From Bacteroidales bacterium (GTDB taxonomy: Bacteria > Bacteroidota > Bacteroidia > Bacteroidales > Muribaculaceae), in the NCBI GenBank assembly GCA_019416425.1, contig DXXK01000104.1:1-40243 (forward strand): DNA of 40,243 nucleotides, read 5' to 3'. How positions within the stretch are numbered: position 1 is the stretch's first letter; every line of letters begins with the position of its first letter. This document shows, in pieces, positions 7,773 through 17,674 of the stretch. Under the pieces are notes generated by a model. That model did not search any database and had not been told where the DNA came from. It worked only from the letters and a program-made list of their open reading frames with translations. The position numbers and the translations under genes were made by a program.

Positions 7773-9593
7773 TTATTTCAGGTTATACACTTTCAGGTCC
7801 TGCACCCTGGCCTTGCCGCCCCTGGACTTGACGGTCATAACGGAGTAGGGTTCGTTGGGGAACACCAGGTTTGTCATCACCGAGCGGCCGTCGTTGCCGA
7901 AAACCTCCATACTGCTCCGGTCCACGAATATCCGCAGTTTCAGTTTTCCACCCTCCGAGAATGTCGGAGCCACTGTCACCGAAGGGAAGTCCTGGCTGAA
8001 ATCCACGATGCCGCTGTTGCGACGGTCAAAGGAGAGTGTCTCGGCGGCTGCGTCGTAGACCATCGTCACGTTCTCGCCCAAGGTGTTGGCGAAAGTTATC
8101 TCCACTTCCTTGCTGTGCTCCGGCACGATGTCCATCGACACCTCGCACAGTTCGGGAATCGCTACCGACAGCCCCTTGCCGCCCGCATTGGACTTGGAGA
8201 TGGACTTGGCCAGTTTGCCGCGCAGGGCCTGTACCTCGGGCGAGGGAACAGAAGCCAGATATATCTGCCCGTCACGGCCCTTGAAGAGTTTCATGTCACG
8301 GGGCAGCGTGTTGGCGCTGCGGAACTGCATGGTCGGGACATCGGCGGCATACTGCCAGTTGCTCATCCAGCCCACCACGGTGCGGCGGCCGTCGGGAGCG
8401 TCGCTGAAGCTCACGGTGGCGTAGTTGTCCTTGCCGAAGTCCATCCATTTTGTGGGCACATTGCCACGGGCGTCGGTATCGGCCTTGAAGGTCTTGCCGT
8501 CGAAATCGCCGACGAAATACTGTGTGGCACTGCCGCCGAAAGGTCCGCCGGGATTCAGGTTGCAGATCAGCACCCACTTCTTCATGTCGGTGCCCTCGAC
8601 AGGCAGCTGAAACAGGTCGGGACATTCCCAGACGCCGTCCTGGGCGCCGAGGCCTTTGCCAAAGGCGCTCTGCATGGTCCACTCCTTCATATCGGGCGAC
8701 GTGAACAGCAGCATCTCATGCTCCAGCGGATGCGCCAGGATCAGTGTCCATTGCTTGGTCCCCGGATTCCAGAACATGTTGGGGTCGCGGGCCTCGCTTT
8801 CCAGCGCCAATGTCGGATTGCCGGGATAGATGGTGAAGGTCTCGCCGTTGTCATGGCTGTAGGCCAGGCTCTGCACCTGGCTGGCCGCAGCCGATGTGTA
8901 CATGGCCAGCACGGCATTCTTGCCGAAACCGGCGCTGTTCTCGGTATCGATGGCGCTGCTGCCGCTGAACACAGTGCCCAGGCCGTTGGCCTCGATGGCC
9001 GCGGGATGATGCTCCCAATGCAGCAGGTCCTTGGATGTGGAGTGACCCCAGGTCATGTTCTGCCATTTGGATCCGTAGGGGTTCCACTGATAGTACAGGT
9101 GCCATACGCCGTCCTTGTAGAACATTCCGTTCGGGTCGTTCATCCACCCGTACGCCGGGGTATGATGGTATGCGGGACGGTATTTCTCCCGGTTTGTCAC
9201 GTCGAATGTATCGGCAACGGTGAAATTGCTCCAGCAGGCATCATCCTTGGCCTCGCGAACGGTGGAGCGGTTCTGGGTCGTTACGATGTTCAGGACCACG
9301 TCATGTCCTTTATATTTCTCTATATCCAATGGGACAGTGTAGTCTACCTTGGATTTTGCCAGACGGACGTAGATGGTACGGTCCAGTCTGCCGTCCACCA
9401 GGACATTGACGATAGCGTCATCGTTGGATTCCTGCACGGGCATCAGCAGGTATTTGCCGTCCTGCATCACCCGGACCAGCGTGTTGTTGGTTCCGAGGTG
9501 ATCGACCTTCACGCCCTCCGCCCGCATCGGGACCGCGGTCGCCAGACTCGCCGTCATGACGGCCGTCCCTAATATTCCGAACAAGTTATTCAT
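7773..9593 (-). CDS. GH32 exo-fructanase (levanase/inulinase type), periplasmic
   Basis: The product has 606 residues with a signal peptide (MNNLFGILGTAVMTASLATA) and no lipobox, so it is predicted to be periplasmic. Residues about 28-130 form an N-terminal beta domain (DUF4980-like) common in Bacteroidales exo-GH32 enzymes. The five-bladed propeller follows, with the nucleophile motif WMNDPNG (Asp153), RDPN (Asp270, transition-state stabiliser) and WECPD (Glu323, acid/base). The C-terminal beta-sandwich contains LRIFVDRSSMEVFGNDGRSV. All three catalytic residues are present. It should release fructose from fructo-oligosaccharides. It is the first gene of the operon with MFS and fructokinase, divergent from the hybrid sensor. 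Whether levan or inulin linkages are preferred cannot be read from the sequence. Confidence 0.93.
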   Translation of the reverse strand: MNNLFGILGTAVMTASLATAVPMRAEGVKVDHLGTNNTLVRVMQDGKYLLMPVQESNDDAIVNVLVDGRLDRTIYVRLAKSKVDYTVPLDIEKYKGHDVVLNIVTTQNRSTVREAKDDACWSNFTVADTFDVTNREKYRPAYHHTPAYGWMNDPNGMFYKDGVWHLYYQWNPYGSKWQNMTWGHSTSKDLLHWEHHPAAIEANGLGTVFSGSSAIDTENSAGFGKNAVLAMYTSAAASQVQSLAYSHDNGETFTIYPGNPTLALESEARDPNMFWNPGTKQWTLILAHPLEHEMLLFTSPDMKEWTMQSAFGKGLGAQDGVWECPDLFQLPVEGTDMKKWVLICNLNPGGPFGGSATQYFVGDFDGKTFKADTDARGNVPTKWMDFGKDNYATVSFSDAPDGRRTVVGWMSNWQYAADVPTMQFRSANTLPRDMKLFKGRDGQIYLASVPSPEVQALRGKLAKSISKSNAGGKGLSVAIPELCEVSMDIVPEHSKEVEITFANTLGENVTMVYDAAAETLSFDRRNSGIVDFSQDFPSVTVAPTFSEGGKLKLRIFVDRSSMEVFGNDGRSVMTNLVFPNEPYSVMTVKSRGGKARVQDLKVYNLK

Positions 9594-9668
9594 GATGTTT
9601 TAAATTTTATCAGTTAATTATTCCGTTCAGTCCCGCTCCTTGCAGCAGGATGCCCGGGGTTTCGGTTG

Positions 9669-9676
9669 CAAAAATA
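9669..9676 (-). promoter_or_regulatory. Promoter -7 box TATTTTTG for the GH32 operon
   Basis: The minus strand reads TATTTTTGCAAC, matching TAnnTTTG. No good -33 box is seen, as expected for an activator-dependent promoter. The palindrome at 9723-9747 ends 47 bases upstream. Confidence 0.55.
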
Positions 9677-9722
9677 CATACTGCTTCCGGCAATGATTAT
9701 AAATATTTGAACAAAGTATATC

Positions 9723-9747
9723 AAAAATGATGCATCGCATCATTTTT
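9723..9747. promoter_or_regulatory. Candidate hybrid-regulator operator, 11-bp perfect inverted repeat
   Basis: AAAAATGATGC (9723-9733) and its exact reverse complement (9737-9747) are separated by 3 bases. The first 13 bases, AAAAATGATGCAT, recur upstream of susC at 12625-12637. It lies between the divergent GH32 and sensor promoters, 47 bases from the former -7 box and 26 from the latter. Binding by the AraC domain of the local sensor is inference. Confidence 0.6.
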
Positions 9748-9772
9748 ACAACCGAATGCGCCAAAATTTCAC

Positions 9773-9780
9773 TAAATTTG
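9773..9780 (+). promoter_or_regulatory. Promoter -7 box TAAATTTG for the hybrid sensor gene
   Basis: It matches TAnnTTTG. The predicted start near 9787 lies downstream of the in-frame ATG at 9756, which argues that translation begins at the ATG at 9807 instead. Confidence 0.55.
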
Positions 9781-9806
9781 TAACCGAAATAAATAATCAA
9801 CAGATT

Positions 9807-12554
9807 ATGAGCCGGTCTATCCTGACTATATCATTAATATTGACCTTATTGTGTATGGCGGGGACGTCGTGCCGGAGGGAGAAGCAGTACCGTATCGGAG
9901 TGTCGCAGTGCAGCGCCGACGACTGGCGCAGCAAGATGAACGACGAGATAATGCGCGAGATGATGTTCCACCCCGAAGCCACGGTGGAGATCCGCTCGGC
10001 CGACGACAGCAATGAGAAACAGATAGCCGACATCCGCTACTTCCGCGACAACGGCTTCGATGTCATACTCGCAGCTCCCAATGAGGCCAATGCCATTACA
10101 CCCATAATCAAGGAGACTTACGAGTCCGGCACACCCGTGGTGATCTTCGACCGCGACATCAATGGGGATTCCTACACAGCCTACATCGGAGTGGATAACC
10201 ACGCCATAGGCCGTTCCGCCGGTCGGTACGCCGGGAACTTAACCGGAGAGGGCGCTAAAATTCTGGAAATCCAGGGTCTGAAAGGTTCCACTCCCACAAT
10301 ACAGCGACATGAAGGCTTCGCCGAGGGTGCTAAAGCAAACCACCTTGACATAGTAGCGACTGCCTATGGCAACTGGAACGACCGTGACGCTGCCCGAGTC
10401 ACAGATTCCCTGCTCCATATATATAATGACGTGGACTTGATCTACGCACACAACGACCGCATGGCAATCGCCGCATCGAAAACGGCACGGCAACGCGGAC
10501 GGCACATAAAGACCATCGGCATCGATGCCGCCCCAAACATCGGTATGAAAGCCGTGTCTGACAGTGTCATCGACGCTACTTTCCTCTACCCCACCGAGGG
10601 CCACGAGCTGGTCCGTACCGCCCTGGCCATAGTCAAGGGCGAGCCCTTTGACCGCGTTAAGACACTCCCACTCTCCTCGGCCGTCGACAAGTCCAACGCT
10701 GACATACTGTTGCTGCAGAACAAGTCGCTCAACGAGGAAACCTCCAAGATGCGTATCCTCAAAGGACAGGTCGACGAGTATTGGGAACAGCATTCCATGC
10801 AGACCACTCTGCTCTATGCCACAATCGGACTGATAGTCCTGCTGTTGGCCTTTGTATTCATGCTGCTCCGGACCTATTGGATGAACAAGCGCCATCAGGA
10901 ACAGATGATGCGGCAGAACAAGCTGCTGGCCGAGCAACGCGACGCACAGGAACGTCTGAACCGTCAGCTTGAGGAGGCCACACAGTCCAAGCTGATGTTC
11001 TTCACCAATATCTCGCACGACCTGCGTACTCCTCTCACCCTTATCTCCGAGCCTGTGGCCCAGCTGTCGCAGGCCAACAATCTGACTGACCGTCAGCATA
11101 GCCTGGTACGCATCGCCGACAAAAATGTCCGCATCTTGAAACGGCTTATCAACCAGATACTTGATTTCCGCAAGTACGAGAACGGCAAACTCGATGTCAA
11201 CCTGACGGAGACTCGCTTCGGCGAACTGGCTCTGGAATGGACCGAGGCATTCCACGCCATCGCCCGCAAACACGACATCAAGCTGACCGTGGACATCGAA
11301 CTGAATCAGGATTTCACCATTGCCCTGGACGTGGAGAAGATGGAGCGGGTATGCTTCAACCTCCTGTCCAATGCTTTCAAGTACACTCCGGACAACGGCA
11401 AGATCAATTTCAAGGCACGCACCGAGGATAGGAATCTTGTCATCTCGATTCGAGACACGGGCCGAGGCATTTCCGAACGGGACTTAGGCAATATCTTCGA
11501 CCGGTTCTTCCAGGTTGACAGGGTGCATCCCCAAGGGTCCGGCATCGGCCTGTCTTTGGTCAAGGCCTTCGTGGAGCTGCATCACGGCACCATCGCTGTC
11601 ACCAGCCAGGAAGGCAAAGGTTCGGAGTTTACCGTCGTCATCCCGGTGACTCACGTAGAGACGGTTGACGAGGCGGTTCCCGCAGCCCATGTCCAGCCCA
11701 AGGATGTAGAGGCGGAACTGGGAGATATAGAGAACCCGACACCGGACCATGATTCCGAGAAGCCGTTGCTGTTGGTGATTGACGACAACGAGGATATCCG
11801 CAAGATGGTTGGAACGCTGTTAGGCGACGATTATTCCGTGATTTCGGCTCCCGACGGCAAGGAAGGGGTGCGGATGGCGGCCAAGTATGTTCCGGACCTG
11901 ATAATCTGCGATGTCATGATGCCCGTCATGGACGGTCTGGAATGCACGCGCCGCATCAAGGAGGAGGTAACAACCTGCCACATACCCGTCTTGATGCTGA
12001 CGGCCTGCAGCATGGACGAGCAGCGGGCGCAGGGTTACGACAGCGGCGCAGACGCCTATCTGCCGAAACCGTTCGACATCACGGTCCTGAAGGCACGTTG
12101 CCGCAACCTGATCCTCAACCGCAAACGCATCAAGGAACTCTTGTCGGGAAGCACCACCCCTCCGACATCCGCGGATACTAATGACAATGCCAAGGAGGAA
12201 GTCCGCAAACCCATACCAGACTTGGACAATGAGTTCTATGCCCGTTTTGTAGACATAGTCAACAAGGAGATGGGCGATTCGGAGCTGAGCGTGGACGGCA
12301 TCGCGGCCAAGCTGGGACTGGGCCGCTCGCAGTTCTACCGCAAGATCAAGGCGCTGACCAACTACTCACCCGTGGAGCTGGTACGCCAGCTCCGGCTGAA
12401 ACGCAGCCGCGAACTGCTGATCTCCTCGTCGGCATCCATCAGCGAGATTGCCTACGAGGTGGGGTTCTCCACTCCGGCCTATTTCACCCGCTGTTTCCGA
12501 GACTGTTTCAACGAGACTCCCTCAGAGCTCCGCGAACGTCTCGCCGCCAAATAA
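9807..12554 (+). CDS. Hybrid two-component system protein with periplasmic sugar-binding sensor (fructan regulator)
   Basis: The product has 915 residues from the chosen start. The N-terminal signal MSRSILTISLILTLLCMAG ends at a Cys. Residues about 28-310 form a type I periplasmic binding domain like that of ribose/fructose sensors (RIGVSQCSADDWR, IYAHNDRMAIAAS, TIGIDAAPNIG). One TM segment at about 335-357 is followed by a histidine kinase with FTNISHDLRTPL (His404) and an ATPase region with SGIGLSLVKAFVE. A receiver domain carries the phospho-acceptor Asp702 (LIICDVMMPVMDG), and a C-terminal AraC domain contains ISEIAYEVGFSTPAYFTRCFRD. This is the architecture of BT1754, which senses fructose directly. 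It should activate the divergent GH32 operon and susCD. An upstream in-frame ATG at 9756 lies before the promoter and was rejected. Confidence 0.93.
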   Translation: MSRSILTISLILTLLCMAGTSCRREKQYRIGVSQCSADDWRSKMNDEIMREMMFHPEATVEIRSADDSNEKQIADIRYFRDNGFDVILAAPNEANAITPIIKETYESGTPVVIFDRDINGDSYTAYIGVDNHAIGRSAGRYAGNLTGEGAKILEIQGLKGSTPTIQRHEGFAEGAKANHLDIVATAYGNWNDRDAARVTDSLLHIYNDVDLIYAHNDRMAIAASKTARQRGRHIKTIGIDAAPNIGMKAVSDSVIDATFLYPTEGHELVRTALAIVKGEPFDRVKTLPLSSAVDKSNADILLLQNKSLNEETSKMRILKGQVDEYWEQHSMQTTLLYATIGLIVLLLAFVFMLLRTYWMNKRHQEQMMRQNKLLAEQRDAQERLNRQLEEATQSKLMFFTNISHDLRTPLTLISEPVAQLSQANNLTDRQHSLVRIADKNVRILKRLINQILDFRKYENGKLDVNLTETRFGELALEWTEAFHAIARKHDIKLTVDIELNQDFTIALDVEKMERVCFNLLSNAFKYTPDNGKINFKARTEDRNLVISIRDTGRGISERDLGNIFDRFFQVDRVHPQGSGIGLSLVKAFVELHHGTIAVTSQEGKGSEFTVVIPVTHVETVDEAVPAAHVQPKDVEAELGDIENPTPDHDSEKPLLLVIDDNEDIRKMVGTLLGDDYSVISAPDGKEGVRMAAKYVPDLIICDVMMPVMDGLECTRRIKEEVTTCHIPVLMLTACSMDEQRAQGYDSGADAYLPKPFDITVLKARCRNLILNRKRIKELLSGSTTPPTSADTNDNAKEEVRKPIPDLDNEFYARFVDIVNKEMGDSELSVDGIAAKLGLGRSQFYRKIKALTNYSPVELVRQLRLKRSRELLISSSASISEIAYEVGFSTPAYFTRCFRDCFNETPSELRERLAAK

Positions 12555-12624
12555 TACCATTTCAGATTCACGATGCCTTAAAAATCTTTTAAAGACTTTC
12601 TAACTTATTGAGCCACTTAATTCT

Positions 12625-12669
12625 AAAAATGATGCATAGTCTGTCACAAATGTTGCGTCGAGCAATTTT
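12625..12669. promoter_or_regulatory. Candidate operator upstream of susC
   Basis: AAAAATGATGCAT (12625-12637) is identical to the left half of the palindrome at 9723. An imperfect inverted arm ending in GCAATTTTT lies at 12661-12669. The element ends 48 bases before the susC -7 box, nearly the same spacing as at GH32 (47). Confidence 0.5.
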
Positions 12670-12716
12670 TGATAGTCGATGCGCCATATCTGCAATGTCT
12701 CCGGCCGCCAGGGTCT

Positions 12717-12724
12717 TAATTTTG
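12717..12724 (+). promoter_or_regulatory. Promoter -7 box TAATTTTG for susC
   Basis: It matches TAnnTTTG, with a predicted start near 12731, about 25 bases before the susC ATG. The -33 box is poor, consistent with activation by the hybrid regulator. Confidence 0.55.
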
Positions 12725-12755
12725 CGGCAGAAAAAAAACAACAAACATCAACAAC

Positions 12756-15700
12756 ATGAAAAATTCATTTCTGTTAACGCTCCTGCTGCTTCTGGCGGCA
12801 TTCGGCGTTCAAGCACAGAACATCACGGTGCACGGAACGGTGATTTCCAAAGCCGATTCCGAGCCCCTGATCGGTGCGACGGTTTTCTGCACGGACACTA
12901 AGGTCGGGACCTCGACCGACATCGACGGTGCCTTCACTCTCACGGTTCCCGAAGGCGCAAAACTGAAATTCTCCTATGTAGGATATACATCCAAGGAGGA
13001 AACAGCAGCCCCCCAGATGACCGTCTATCTCGAGGATGATTCCGCACTCCTTGACGAAGTCGTGGTTGTCGGCTATCAGACAGTCCGCAAGGCCGACCTG
13101 ACGGGCTCGGTCTCCGTAGTTTCCACCAAGTCGCTTGAGACATCGTCCGATACCGACCCGATGCGTGCGCTGCAGGGCAAGGTCCCCGGAATGACCGTAA
13201 CAGGCAACGGCTCGCCCAGCGGCGTCGGTTCAGTCAGGATCCGTGGTATAGGCTCGTTCAACGCATCGCAGGATCCTCTGTTCGTAATCGATGGCGTTCC
13301 TACCACCGCATCGTTGAACTCACTCAACATGAACGATATCGAGAGCATGCAGGTCCTTAAGGACGCAGCCTCCGCTTCAATCTACGGTTCACGCGCCGCC
13401 AACGGCGTGATCATCATCACCACCAAGAAGGGCAAAGCATCGCAGGGAGGCAAGGTCAACGTAAGCTTCTCGGCCAATCTGACGGCCCAGTTCTACTCCT
13501 CGCAGGCCACGATGAAACTTCTGGACACTCCCGGATACGCCACGGCTATGGCACAGGCAGCTCTAAACGACGGAATCGACCCCGTGGCATACGCATCAAG
13601 CTACGGCCTGAACCTTAACGCCGAGTCCGGTTATCCCATCCGCGTCTACAATATCGCAAACAACCAGTACCAGGACTATACGGTCAACGGATACTACGAC
13701 GGCTACATCAACGCCAAGCGCACCATGATGATGTCCAACACAGATTGGCTGAACGAGATTTCCCGCACGGGCTTCGCACAGAGCTACGACGCTTCGGTCT
13801 CCTCCGCCACCGAGAAGTCAAACGTATTTTTCTCGCTTGGATACAAGAAGAACGACGGTATCCTGAAATACACTAACTTCGAGAACATCGCCGCACGCAT
13901 CAACTCAACGTTCAACATCAGCCGCGTGGTGTCCGTGGGCGAGAACCTGACCCTGACACACACCAAACAGGTTGACTGCCAGCCGATGGAGAACGCTCTG
14001 AAGATGCCGACCATCGTTCCGGTATTCGAGACCGACGGCACCACTTACGCCGGACCTGTCGGAAGTATGGCCGACCGTCAGAACCCTCTCCGCGAACTCG
14101 CCTTCAATCGCGACAACGCCCTGAACGTATGGCGTATCTTCGGCAACGCCTTCATCGACATCAAGCCGATCAATGGTCTGGTGCTGCGCAGCAACTTCGG
14201 CCTTGACTACGATGCCGCCTTCATCCACTCATACAACTACACCTTCCACAGCGACATCGTCAACAACGACACCAACTCAACCACACTGTCGCAGGCCAAC
14301 GATACGAAATGGACATGGTCCAACACCGCCAACTATAATTTCACCGTCGCCAAGGACCACACCTTCACCGTCCTGGCCGGTATGGAGATGTTCCACCAGA
14401 GCCGTATAGACTTCTCCGGATACAACGAGGACTACGATATCGAGACTCCCGACTATATGTACCCCGACGCATCGGTGGGCGTAGAGAAATCCACCGGTAA
14501 CAAATCAGCCTATTCGCTGGTATCGTTCTTCGGCAAGGTCGACTACAACTGGCGCGACCTGCTGCTGGCCTCCTTCACCATCCGCCACGACGGATCATCC
14601 CGCTTCGGCCGCAACAACCGCTACGGTACATTCCCCGCCGCCACTCTGGGCTACCGCGTATCGGAGAACATCAACAAGCCCTGGCTGAACGACCTGAAGA
14701 TCCGTCTGTCATGGGGTAAGACCGGTAACCAGGCCATCTCCAACACCGCCCGCTACGCACTGTATGTGGCCGACTACGGCAACGACCGCGTGACCTCCAC
14801 TGCCTACGACCTGCTGCTGCAGCAGAGCGGCATCTTCCCCTCCGGCTACATCGCAAGCCAGACCGCCAACGACAACCTGAAGTGGGAAACCACCACTCAG
14901 TACAATGCCGGCATCGATTACAGCCTGTTCAACAGCCGTCTGTACGGTACGGTCGACGCCTACATCAAGGATGTCGAGGACATGCTCATTACTCCGGCTT
15001 ACCTGGGCGCTATGGGCGAAGGCGGAGCATCCTGGCTCAACGGTCCCTCGTTGCGCAACTGGGGTATGGAGTTCCTGATCGGCTGGCGCGACGAGCTGAA
15101 ATGCGGCTTCTCCTATAAGGCCGCACTGAACTTCGACTTCTTCCGCAACCGCGTGACATATCTGCCCAACACCACTACCGGTTCCTACGCACACACCACC
15201 ACCGAGAATCTGGTGCAGTCCCGTCAGCCTTACGGCTCGATTGTCGGCTACGTCTTCGACGGTCTGTTCAAATCGCAGGAGGAGGTTCTGGCATCCGGTC
15301 AGGACAACGCACGCCTGGGAGGCATGAAATACGCCGACCTGAACGGCGACGGCCGCATCACTCCCGACGACCAGACCTGGATCTTCAATCCGGTTCCCGA
15401 CCTCTCCTTCGGTCTGAATGTGGAGTTAGGCTACAAGAACTTCGACCTGCAGATGTTCTGGCAGGGTGTGCTGGGGCAGGATGTCTACAACAACCAGAAA
15501 TTCCAGAACGACTTCTGGAGCGTGACCGACGCAGGCAGCAACAAGGGAGACCGCGTTCTGGACGCATGGCTGCCTGACGTGAACTCCAAGTCCACCATCC
15601 CCATGCTGACCACCAACAATAAGGGTGACGAGGGCCGCACCTCCTCCTACTTCGTCGAGAACGGCTCCTACGCCAAGCTCCGCACTCTGCAAATCGGCTA

Positions 15701-15878
15701 CAGCCTGCCGTCCAAGGTGCTCGCCAAACTGCGAATGTCCAAGGCCCGCTTCTACATCTCCGGTCAGAACCTGCTGACCATCAAGAGCAAGAGCCTGACA
15801 TGCTCCGATCCGGAGAACCCCAACTGGGCTTACCCCATCCCGACATCCGTCTCCTTCGGTCTCCAGCTCGATTTCTAA
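12756..15878 (+). CDS. SusC-like TonB-dependent outer-membrane transporter (fructan)
   Basis: The product has 1040 residues. The signal peptide ends near VQAQ (residue 21). An N-terminal carboxypeptidase-regulatory-like domain spans about 24-95 (VHGTVISKADSEPLIGATV, FSYVGYTSKE). The TonB-box region and plug follow (DEVVVVGYQTVRKADLTGS, then VRIRGIGSFNASQDPLFVIDG and ASIYGSRAANGVIIITTKKG). The beta-barrel ends in aromatic FGLQLDF. This is standard SusC architecture. The susD gene begins 18 bases downstream, so the two should form the lidded import complex. By locus context, it imports fructo-oligosaccharides or fructan across the outer membrane using TonB energy. Confidence 0.95.
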   Translation: MKNSFLLTLLLLLAAFGVQAQNITVHGTVISKADSEPLIGATVFCTDTKVGTSTDIDGAFTLTVPEGAKLKFSYVGYTSKEETAAPQMTVYLEDDSALLDEVVVVGYQTVRKADLTGSVSVVSTKSLETSSDTDPMRALQGKVPGMTVTGNGSPSGVGSVRIRGIGSFNASQDPLFVIDGVPTTASLNSLNMNDIESMQVLKDAASASIYGSRAANGVIIITTKKGKASQGGKVNVSFSANLTAQFYSSQATMKLLDTPGYATAMAQAALNDGIDPVAYASSYGLNLNAESGYPIRVYNIANNQYQDYTVNGYYDGYINAKRTMMMSNTDWLNEISRTGFAQSYDASVSSATEKSNVFFSLGYKKNDGILKYTNFENIAARINSTFNISRVVSVGENLTLTHTKQVDCQPMENALKMPTIVPVFETDGTTYAGPVGSMADRQNPLRELAFNRDNALNVWRIFGNAFIDIKPINGLVLRSNFGLDYDAAFIHSYNYTFHSDIVNNDTNSTTLSQANDTKWTWSNTANYNFTVAKDHTFTVLAGMEMFHQSRIDFSGYNEDYDIETPDYMYPDASVGVEKSTGNKSAYSLVSFFGKVDYNWRDLLLASFTIRHDGSSRFGRNNRYGTFPAATLGYRVSENINKPWLNDLKIRLSWGKTGNQAISNTARYALYVADYGNDRVTSTAYDLLLQQSGIFPSGYIASQTANDNLKWETTTQYNAGIDYSLFNSRLYGTVDAYIKDVEDMLITPAYLGAMGEGGASWLNGPSLRNWGMEFLIGWRDELKCGFSYKAALNFDFFRNRVTYLPNTTTGSYAHTTTENLVQSRQPYGSIVGYVFDGLFKSQEEVLASGQDNARLGGMKYADLNGDGRITPDDQTWIFNPVPDLSFGLNVELGYKNFDLQMFWQGVLGQDVYNNQKFQNDFWSVTDAGSNKGDRVLDAWLPDVNSKSTIPMLTTNNKGDEGRTSSYFVENGSYAKLRTLQIGYSLPSKVLAKLRMSKARFYISGQNLLTIKSKSLTCSDPENPNWAYPIPTSVSFGLQLDF

Positions 15879-15896
15879 CCTCAAAAACAATCAATC

Positions 15897-17633
15897 ATGA
15901 AGTCTATTTCAAAATATATAATCATAGCGCTGGCATCAGTGCTGACGGCGTGCAACGATTTCATCGACGTTCCGCCCACGGGAGTCATCGACGGTGAACT
16001 GGCCTACTCCCAGCCCGACAAAATGGTGAACGCCGCATACGCCTCGTTAGGCGACTGCTGGTACACATATCCGTTCAATCTGTGGCCCTACGGCGACCTG
16101 GGTTCCGACGACTGCCTGAAGGGCGGCGGCGGCACAACCGATACCGGCTACCATCCCATGGAGATATGGTCCACGCTGACCTCCACTCCCGGCGAGCTCG
16201 ACGAACTCTGGTACCGTCTGTACTGCAACATCTCGCGCTGCAACCGTGCGCTGACTGCCCTGGAACAGCACGGAGTCGAGAAATTAGGTGAGGCTACCGC
16301 CGCACAGCGCACCGCCGAGGTACACTTCCTGCGTGGTCACAGCTACTTCAAGCTTGTCACCATGTTCCGCCAGGTGCCCTGGATCGACAAGGCTGTCTTC
16401 CAGCAGAGCACTCACGAGCAGGTACGCAATGATGAGTTCACCTACCAGGAGCTGATGGGCAAGGTCATCGAGGAATTCGAGGAGGCCTACAACGTCCTGC
16501 CGATGGAGGTAACGGATGGCGGAGGCCGCGCCAACAAGGTGGCCGCAGCGTCCTATCTGGCAAAATGCTATCTGACTCTGGCCTGGGGCGACGGCTACGA
16601 GGCTACTGACGGTGTCGCTTTCATCAACCAGGAGTACATGAAGAAGGTGGTGGAATACACCGATGTGGTTAAGACATCCCGCTATGGCTATCTGGAGGAT
16701 TTCGGGGACATCTTCCTGCCGGAGTACAAGAACAGCAAGGAATCCGTATTCGCTGTCCAGACATCTCAGTACACCGAGGACAATACCCGCTTCGGCCGCG
16801 CCAACTGGTCCAATACCCTGAACGGCTGCTGGGGCATGTGGTCCTGCGGATGGGACTTCCACAAGCCTTCGCAGAATCTGGTCAACGCATTCAAGACCAA
16901 GGACGGTCTCCCCATGTTCGACTCCTTCAATGAGTCCAACGACTATCCGGTCAACGGAAAACCGAACGCCCAGAAATGGGATCCGCGCTTGTTCCACACC
17001 GTCGGTATGCCGACCTTCCCCTACAAGTATGAGAGCGAGTACACCATGACAACCGATAATTCGCGTACACCCAACACCTACGGTTACTATACATCGCTGA
17101 AGGAGGTTCCCCAGCGCAGCGCGGGCGAGACCTTCGAGGGTTCCTGGCAGGCATTCGCGATGAACGACTATGTGTTCCGTTACACGGACGTGATGCTGAT
17201 GCGCGCCGAAGCTCTGATTGAGCTTGGCCAGCTGTCGGAGGCTCGCGAGATCATCAACGATATCCGCCAGCGTGCCGCCAACTCCATCAACAAGCACATC
17301 GCATACGCCAAGGATTTCTGCGAAATCGCCCAATATCCGACTTCCTACTTCGCCAATAAGGAGACGGCCCGCGAGTGCCTGCGCTGGGAGCGCCGTCTGG
17401 AGATGGCAATGGAGAGCAGCCGCTACTTCGACCTGCGCCGCTGGGGTATAGCCTCGACCGTACTGAACGCTTACTTCGAGTCCGAGAAGAACGCTTCCTA
17501 CGAAGGAACAAAGTATGGCCAGTACTATCAGGACGCCCACTACACCCCGGGCAAGAACGAGTTCTACCCCATCCCCTACAACCAGCTCTACTACGTTCCC
17601 GGCCTCTACGTCCAGAACAAAGGTTACAATTAA
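15897..17633 (+). CDS. SusD-like surface glycan-binding lipoprotein
   Basis: The product has 578 residues with a lipoprotein signal (MKSISKYIIIALASVLTAC, Cys19), so it is anchored at the outer-membrane surface. SusD/RagB features are visible. The N-terminal part carries TPR-like helices (LWYRLYCNISRCNRALTAL, FLRGHSYFKLVTMFRQVPW). The C-terminal part has DVMLMRAEALIELGQLSEA, ECLRWERRLEMAMESSRYFDLRRWG and ends with FYPIPYNQL-type sequence. It forms the lid over the SusC partner encoded 18 bases upstream and binds the polysaccharide. Fructan specificity is inferred from the GH32, fructokinase and sensor neighbours. Confidence 0.95.
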   Translation: MKSISKYIIIALASVLTACNDFIDVPPTGVIDGELAYSQPDKMVNAAYASLGDCWYTYPFNLWPYGDLGSDDCLKGGGGTTDTGYHPMEIWSTLTSTPGELDELWYRLYCNISRCNRALTALEQHGVEKLGEATAAQRTAEVHFLRGHSYFKLVTMFRQVPWIDKAVFQQSTHEQVRNDEFTYQELMGKVIEEFEEAYNVLPMEVTDGGGRANKVAAASYLAKCYLTLAWGDGYEATDGVAFINQEYMKKVVEYTDVVKTSRYGYLEDFGDIFLPEYKNSKESVFAVQTSQYTEDNTRFGRANWSNTLNGCWGMWSCGWDFHKPSQNLVNAFKTKDGLPMFDSFNESNDYPVNGKPNAQKWDPRLFHTVGMPTFPYKYESEYTMTTDNSRTPNTYGYYTSLKEVPQRSAGETFEGSWQAFAMNDYVFRYTDVMLMRAEALIELGQLSEAREIINDIRQRAANSINKHIAYAKDFCEIAQYPTSYFANKETARECLRWERRLEMAMESSRYFDLRRWGIASTVLNAYFESEKNASYEGTKYGQYYQDAHYTPGKNEFYPIPYNQLYYVPGLYVQNKGYN

Positions 17634-17674
17634 TTCTTAAGCAGCTGATAAAAATTAATGATTACATGTAGCTG

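Noticed and set aside
8115..9572. 485-codon plus-strand open frame over GH32
   Set aside because: It is antisense to a gene with all catalytic motifs; long antisense frames arise here from GC-rich codon usage, and the translation shows no domain.
9756..9806. Earlier ATG of the hybrid sensor
   Set aside because: It lies upstream of the TAAATTTG promoter and would precede the signal peptide with 17 polar residues.
16284..17540. 418-codon minus-strand open frame over susD
   Set aside because: It is antisense to a clear SusD gene and has no recognisable motif.
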